Of a stretch of 6,298 nt of DNA, positions 5,644 to 6,298 are shown piece by piece. The stretch is from Promethearchaeota archaeon. Its GTDB lineage: Archaea > Asgardarchaeota > Lokiarchaeia > Sigynarchaeales > SOKP01. The DNA lies in NCBI GenBank assembly GCA_014729315.1, contig WJKD01000927.1, forward strand, positions 1 to 6,298, read 5' to 3'. The position numbers and the translations under genes were made by a program. The notes below the pieces were generated by a model. That model saw only the letters and a program-made list of their open reading frames with translations. It searched no databases and was not told the DNA's origin. How positions within the stretch are numbered: position 1 is the first letter of the stretch; each line of letters begins with the position of its first letter.

Positions 5644-6298
5644 ATGGAAAAAGTACATAAAGTTGTTAAACAATATAGAAGAAAAGCCCGTAGAAAAAAG
5701 ATTTTTATACCTGGTGGTGCACGAGCGGGGACCACTCTAGTCCATAAATGTTTATTAGTGGCCGGGTTTGTTAATTGGGGTCCTTGGCATCTCCATATTT
5801 ATGATTCCGAAGCAAAGGTAAGAGGAAATATGTGGAGATCTTATCCCAATGTTAAATCACTCTATGTGAAGCCAAAAAAGTTTTTTGAGATAGCAAAAAG
5901 TCCAGATCTAAGTTTAGCAATGGATAAATTGATGGAAATATATCCTAATTCCAAATATATCATATTTGAAAGAGATATTGAAGAACGTATCCCCTCATTT
6001 ATAGGAGGTTTTGGAAGCGATCTCTATGATAATTTGATAAATTATCCGAACATGATGAAAGCCTTCGAGCAAGAGCTTGGTGAATATCCTAAAGATAATG
6101 AAACCGTTTTAAGAGGATATTTTCTATTATTAGAGAGATTAAGAGAAGAAGCATTGGAAGATTACGACCAATCGCTAATATTAAGAGTCGATTTTCATAA
6201 ATTAATGGACGAGTGGGATAAAGAAATGGCAATTTTATGTGAATTCGTCGAAGGTATCGAATATAAATATTATAAACCAGTGTGGGACGTAATTAGAA
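5644..6298 (+). CDS. Sulfotransferase-fold protein, C-terminus beyond the window
   Basis: The frame is open from the ATG at 5644 to the right edge (218 codons), so the protein is incomplete. Sulfotransferases move sulfate from PAPS to a hydroxyl or amine. After a basic N-terminus (residues 1-19, many Lys and Arg) comes KKIFIPGGARAGTTLVHKCL, a strand, loop and helix; GGARAGTTL (24-32) matches the 5'-phosphosulfate-binding loop, usually GxPRSGTT. SKYIIFERDIEERIPSFI (103-120) matches the 3'-phosphate-binding region, with Arg110 and Ser118 in place. LILRVDFHKLMDEWDKEM followed by LCEFV (178-202) resembles the conserved 'yEdLl' strand and the helix after it. Two loop substitutions stand out: Ala26 for Pro and Ala28 for Ser. 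No signal peptide or membrane helix is seen, so it is probably cytosolic. A Shine-Dalgarno sequence precedes the start. Substrate and neighbours are unknown; a different P-loop kinase-like function cannot be excluded. Confidence 0.75.
   Translation, partial: MEKVHKVVKQYRRKARRKKIFIPGGARAGTTLVHKCLLVAGFVNWGPWHLHIYDSEAKVRGNMWRSYPNVKSLYVKPKKFFEIAKSPDLSLAMDKLMEIYPNSKYIIFERDIEERIPSFIGGFGSDLYDNLINYPNMMKAFEQELGEYPKDNETVLRGYFLLLERLREEALEDYDQSLILRVDFHKLMDEWDKEMAILCEFVEGIEYKYYKPVWDVIR

Noticed and set aside
1..6298. CRISPR array, tRNA, rRNA or insertion sequence ends
   Set aside because: I saw no regularly spaced direct repeats, no tRNA-like cloverleaf or T-loop sequence, and no transposase or terminal inverted repeats with target duplications.

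Overview
The window is AT-rich and reads as archaeal. It has TATA-box-like promoters about 25-30 bp ahead of starts, at least one apparently leaderless gene (ATG 310), Shine-Dalgarno sequences resembling GGAGGTGATC at others, and a UPF0175/DUF3368 toxin-antitoxin pair of a type common in archaea. A Lokiarchaeota-like Asgard archaeon would fit the mixture of HEAT-like, sulfotransferase, haloalkane-dehalogenase-like and GH4 proteins, but that placement is inference; no taxonomic marker gene is present.

Layout from left to right. (1) Bases 1-111, minus strand: the first 34-37 codons of a gene that runs off the left edge, with an M28-peptidase-like 'GPRxGGS' motif. (2) Bases 103-309: a divergent promoter region with nested inverted repeats and a TATA box for the next gene. 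(3) Bases 310-1188, plus: an alpha/beta hydrolase of haloalkane-dehalogenase type with a full Asp-Asp-His triad. (4) Bases 1253-2554, minus: an NAD- and metal-dependent GH4 glycosidase, convergent with the hydrolase. (5) Bases 2757-4235, plus: a 492-residue, highly charged, all-helical HEAT-like protein of unknown role. (6) Bases 4420-5208, plus: a toxin-antitoxin operon. A ribbon-helix-helix plus UPF0175 antitoxin overlaps a DUF3368 PIN-domain toxin by 17 bp, and two overlapping dyads lie on its promoter. (7) Bases 5209-5643: a 435-bp stretch with no standard gene, holding a TATA-like element with no obvious gene, a minus-strand open frame that looks like a decayed or very short gene, and the promoter of the last gene. 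(8) Bases 5644 to the right edge, plus: the first 218 codons of a sulfotransferase-fold protein.

Apart from the toxin-antitoxin pair, the genes do not form an operon: strands alternate, gaps are 64-435 bp, and no shared pathway is visible. The window looks like an accessory stretch of individually regulated genes. The points of most interest are the TA operator architecture, the minus-strand relic behind the TA pair, and the two proteins (HEAT-like and sulfotransferase) whose partners or substrates are unknown.
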